From positions 434,001 to 498,000 of the forward strand of contig OY751491.1 of the NCBI GenBank assembly GCA_963565915.1: a DNA stretch of 64,000 nt, read 5' to 3'. Within the stretch, counting starts at the first letter, position 1. The number at the start of each line of letters is the position of its first letter. Below the pieces are notes generated by a model, which saw only the letters and a program-made list of their open reading frames with translations, ran no database searches and was not told where the DNA came from. This document shows, one piece after another, positions 61,503-64,000 of the stretch. Source of the DNA: Entoloma clypeatum. Its lineage: Eukaryota > Basidiomycota > Agaricomycetes > Agaricales > Entolomataceae. The position numbers and the translations under genes are program-made.

Positions 61503-63274
61503 ATGAAAAGTGTTCGTAACACACGCTGGGCATTGTATCTTACACGTTTCAACTTTCAATTAATACACAAGGCTAGAACCTCCATGGGGAAAGCAGATGC
61601 TCTTTCGAGAAGGGTCGATCATAGAAAGGGGGTGGAAAACGATAACAAGGATGTAACATTATTAAAACCGGAATACTTCCATTTGTGCACAATGGATCAC
61701 GGACATCTACTCATCAATGGAGAAGAGAATAAGTTATTAAAGTGCATCAGGGATGCCAAGGAGTTTGACAAACAGGTCTTGAAAGCGGTGGAGGAGTTAA
61801 AGAAAACAAATACAAAAACATTGCGAGCGGAGGAATGGCACGAGGAGCAGGGACTCTGGCTGCATAGAGGGAAGGTGTACGTCCCCAAGGATCAAGATCT
61901 AAGGGAAGAAATAATTAAGTTGCATCACAATAACCTGGTGGACACCCAGGACAATGGAAGATGTTGGAACTGGTGACACATAATTATTGGTGGCCAGGAA
62001 TCACAAATATGGTCAAAGCATACGTCGAGGGCTGCGACTGATGTCAAAGATCAAAAAATGTGCCACAACCGCTAGCCGGTAAATTAAAAGCCAACACCGA
62101 ACATGCAGGACCATGGAGACACGTGACAGCAGATTTTATTGTAGGATTGCTGGAGGCGCAAGGCTTCAACGTGGTGTTAGTGGTAGCATGCAGATCATCA
62201 AAGCAGGCACACTTTATCAAAACAAGGGATGAGACAACTGCGGAAGGGCTAGCAAAGGCATACAGGGATGAGGTGTGGAAGCTGCATGGGATGCCGGAGT
62301 CAATCACGACAGATCAGGGACCACAGTTCGCGGCAATATTTATGAAAGAACTGAATAAGATGCTGGGGATCACAACTAAATTATCAACGGCATATCATCC
62401 ACAAAGAGACGGACAAACGGAATGAATCAACCAGGAGTTGGAACAATATTTAAGGTCATTTGTGTCGCACCGGCAAACTGATTGGCCAGAATGGATGGCA
62501 TCGGCAGAATTTGCATATAATAATAAAATCCACATGGCAATGCAGGCATCGCCCTTCTTTGTAAACTATGGCTTCAACCCTAGGATGGGCGTAGAACCCT
62601 TGAGGGCTGGGAAGTCAGAACCAGCAAAAGAATTCACTGAGTGAATGAAGAAAATTCATGAGGAGACAGAAGCGGCATTGGTCAAAGCACGAGAGGATAT
62701 GGAAAGGTATGCCAACTTGAAGCGAAGCGAGGCACCAGAGTACAAGCAAGGCGATAAGGTTTGGTTGTCAACCAAAGACCTAAAGCTGAACCGATCTCTG
62801 AGGAAGCTAGCGGAGCGATGGATCGGGCCGTATGAAATAACCAAGATAATCTTGTCACATGCGGTGGAATTGAAATTGCCAAAATTGTGGAAGATCCACC
62901 CGGTTATTAATGTATCGCGGGTACAGCTATTTAAAGAACCAATATTTAAATCGCAAAAGGTGCAGGCACCCAATCCTACAGTTATCAATGGGGAAGAGGA
63001 GTATGGGGTGGCAAAGGTTGTAGATTCAAGGTTGAAACGAGGAAAGTTGGAGTTCTTGGTGCAATGGGAGGGTCTGACTCAGGACCACAATACGTGGGAA
63101 CTGGAGGATCACCTGGAACATGCACAGGAAGAAGTGGAAGACTTTTATTTATCAAATCCGAATGCACCACGGCGCTTACGTGCAAATATATTCGAAGGAC
63201 TGGTATTCCAAAAGTACAAAAACTTTACCAACACTCCAGAAGATGTCATATCTTGCCTGGAAGTCGAGATCTAG
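61503..63274 (+). pseudogene. Gypsy E pol, 5'-truncated, with three in-frame TGAs
   Basis: It begins at the end of RNase H (RWALYLTRFNFQLIHK, SMGKADALSRR). Integrase finger sequence follows but with a frameshift near 61937. TGA 62039, TGA 62423 (in GQTE-R-INQ) and TGA 62642 (in EFTE-R-MKK) break an otherwise continuous frame. Integrase D,E region: TTDQGPQFAAIF, MEQYLRSFVSH. GPF-like segment ERWIGPYEITKI. It ends with a chromodomain (EEEYGVAKVVDSRLKRGKLE, LVQWEGLTQDHNTWELE). RT, protease and gag are missing. Confidence 0.85.
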
Positions 63275-63285
63275 AAAGGGGGTAA

Positions 63286-63533
63286 TGTCATGGACGTATT
63301 TTCACTTTTTCTCTTATCTTATCTTATCGTATCTTAACTTATCTTATCTCACATCTTATCTTATCGGAACACGAGGCAGGTCACATTTCATTCCAGAACT
63401 TTCTTATCATATGATCCAAGGCTGCACGCCTCATGAAATCCTCATGGCGTTGAAGTATATAAGTAGTACAGTCTCTTTGTATTCGACAGTTTGTTCTCTT
63501 GAGATACCGCTAGGTTCTTAAGTCAATACAACA
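63286..63533 (+). repeat. Gypsy E 3' LTR, GATA-rich
   Basis: Preceded by AGAAAGGGGGTAA (polypurine tract). TGTCATGG to about TACAACA. TTATC (GATAA) occurs repeatedly at 63310-63370, upstream of TATATAAG near 63456. Only one LTR remains. Confidence 0.65.
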
Positions 63534-63624
63534 ACTCATTTCTATTCTCTCTTCCATCTTCCACTTAGTTCAGACATTTGGGCTCGTGATGATCATTTGA
63601 TCTAGCGTCGCCTCAACAGTGATA
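63534..63624. other. Junction between gypsy E and the gag remnant
   Basis: Short unassigned sequence. Confidence 0.4.
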
Positions 63625-64000
63625 TTCTTGCCATCATTGGTGAGAGCATCTAACTTGTTACTGGCCCAGTGTTTGCTGGACCCTTCCATCATGCAGGATA
63701 GTACCGCAAGGATCTTCTGATCATCTGTTAGGCCCTTCTGGAACCTGATGTATAGTTTGGTGGCTTTTCACCACTCGTCAAAGGTGTGTTTGTCATTTGT
63801 GCTGCTGCGACGTCTGCCATGTTTATAGTCTGCGGAGGAGGAGTGGGTTCGAGTTGTTGGGATAAAGATGGGGTTCGGGATATAGGTAGGGTTGAAAATT
63901 AGTCCCTGTTTTAGGTGTCTGTTCGGTATCTGACTGCATGGAGTCAAAAGTAGATTCATCAGGGGACTCGTTGATGGAATCGGTGGCAAAACACTTGGGG
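63625..64000 (-). pseudogene. Gypsy A-like gag fragment, runs off the right edge
   Basis: Matches gypsy A gag and its leader at DNA level (46020-46440), reading [26 protein letters not shown] to TGA after HTFDEW and a deletion after the start codon break it. ATG at 63818-63820 corresponds to the gypsy A gag ATG. Unlike gypsy A, its leader contains ATGs (from GCATGG near 63935). Confidence 0.75.

Overview
The window looks like a transposon-dense region of a basidiomycete (probably Agaricomycetes) chromosome. The evidence is spliced genes with 47-75 nt GT-AG introns, fungal HNH-type and Hsp70 genes, a tiny fungal metallothionein, a gypsy element carrying a DUF4100-like segment, and chromodomain gypsy (chromovirus) elements. 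No bacterial or organellar features were seen. Only about 10 kb (26.8-35.6 kb) is host-like gene space; most of the rest is retroelement, much of it nested and recent.

Layout. 1-6 kb: minus-strand gypsy element 1 (gag, DUF4100-like segment, protease, RT-RNase H running off the left edge). 6.6-8.6 kb: truncated LINE ORF1. 9-14.2 kb: a gag-only copia-like element full of small GC hairpins. 14.8-16 kb: one unidentified ORF and an imperfect repeat field. 16.8-17.4 kb: a solo LTR. 17.4-25.5 kb: gypsy C, whose 5' LTR is split by a coding-empty LTR element (22.8-25.5 kb) of the same family as the solo LTR. 25.8-26.3 kb: a GATA-rich LTR. 26.8-35.6 kb: a gene remnant, metallothionein, a foldback MITE, an unknown split gene, a 5'-truncated Hsp70, and two HNH-type genes separated by a second Hsp70 fragment. 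35.9-36.5 kb: a perfect 49 bp inverted repeat around a 200-N assembly gap. 37.2-60 kb: a four-level nest, with gypsy A (40849-47417) inside copia A (37238-49594), copia A abutting the 3' LTR of copia B (49595-55994), and copia B inside gypsy D. 60.4-61.2 kb: an ORF split by a solo LTR. 61.5-63.5 kb: truncated plus-strand gypsy E. 63.6-64 kb: a decayed gypsy A-like gag.

How the parts work. The gypsy elements share a translation design: gag and pol lie in a -1 relationship, and a heptamer of the form G-GRT-TTY sits in the gag frame just before the gag stop in four different families. Element 1 carries a second such heptamer between protease and RT. Two gypsy families and the coding-empty LTR element also share Tf1-like self-priming: 2 nt inside the 5' LTR is a 10-13 nt stretch complementary to the predicted mRNA 5' end, which lies about 31-34 nt downstream of a TATA box. 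The three copia-type elements instead carry an identical 15-nt site matching the anticodon arm of initiator tRNA-Met, as in half-tRNA priming. Copia B also carries an intact 278-codon ORF that begins inside its 5' LTR, spans the primer-binding site and precedes gag; it encodes a predicted membrane protein with paired-cysteine motifs. Premature stops in the decaying elements are mostly CGA to TGA, consistent with CpG deamination.
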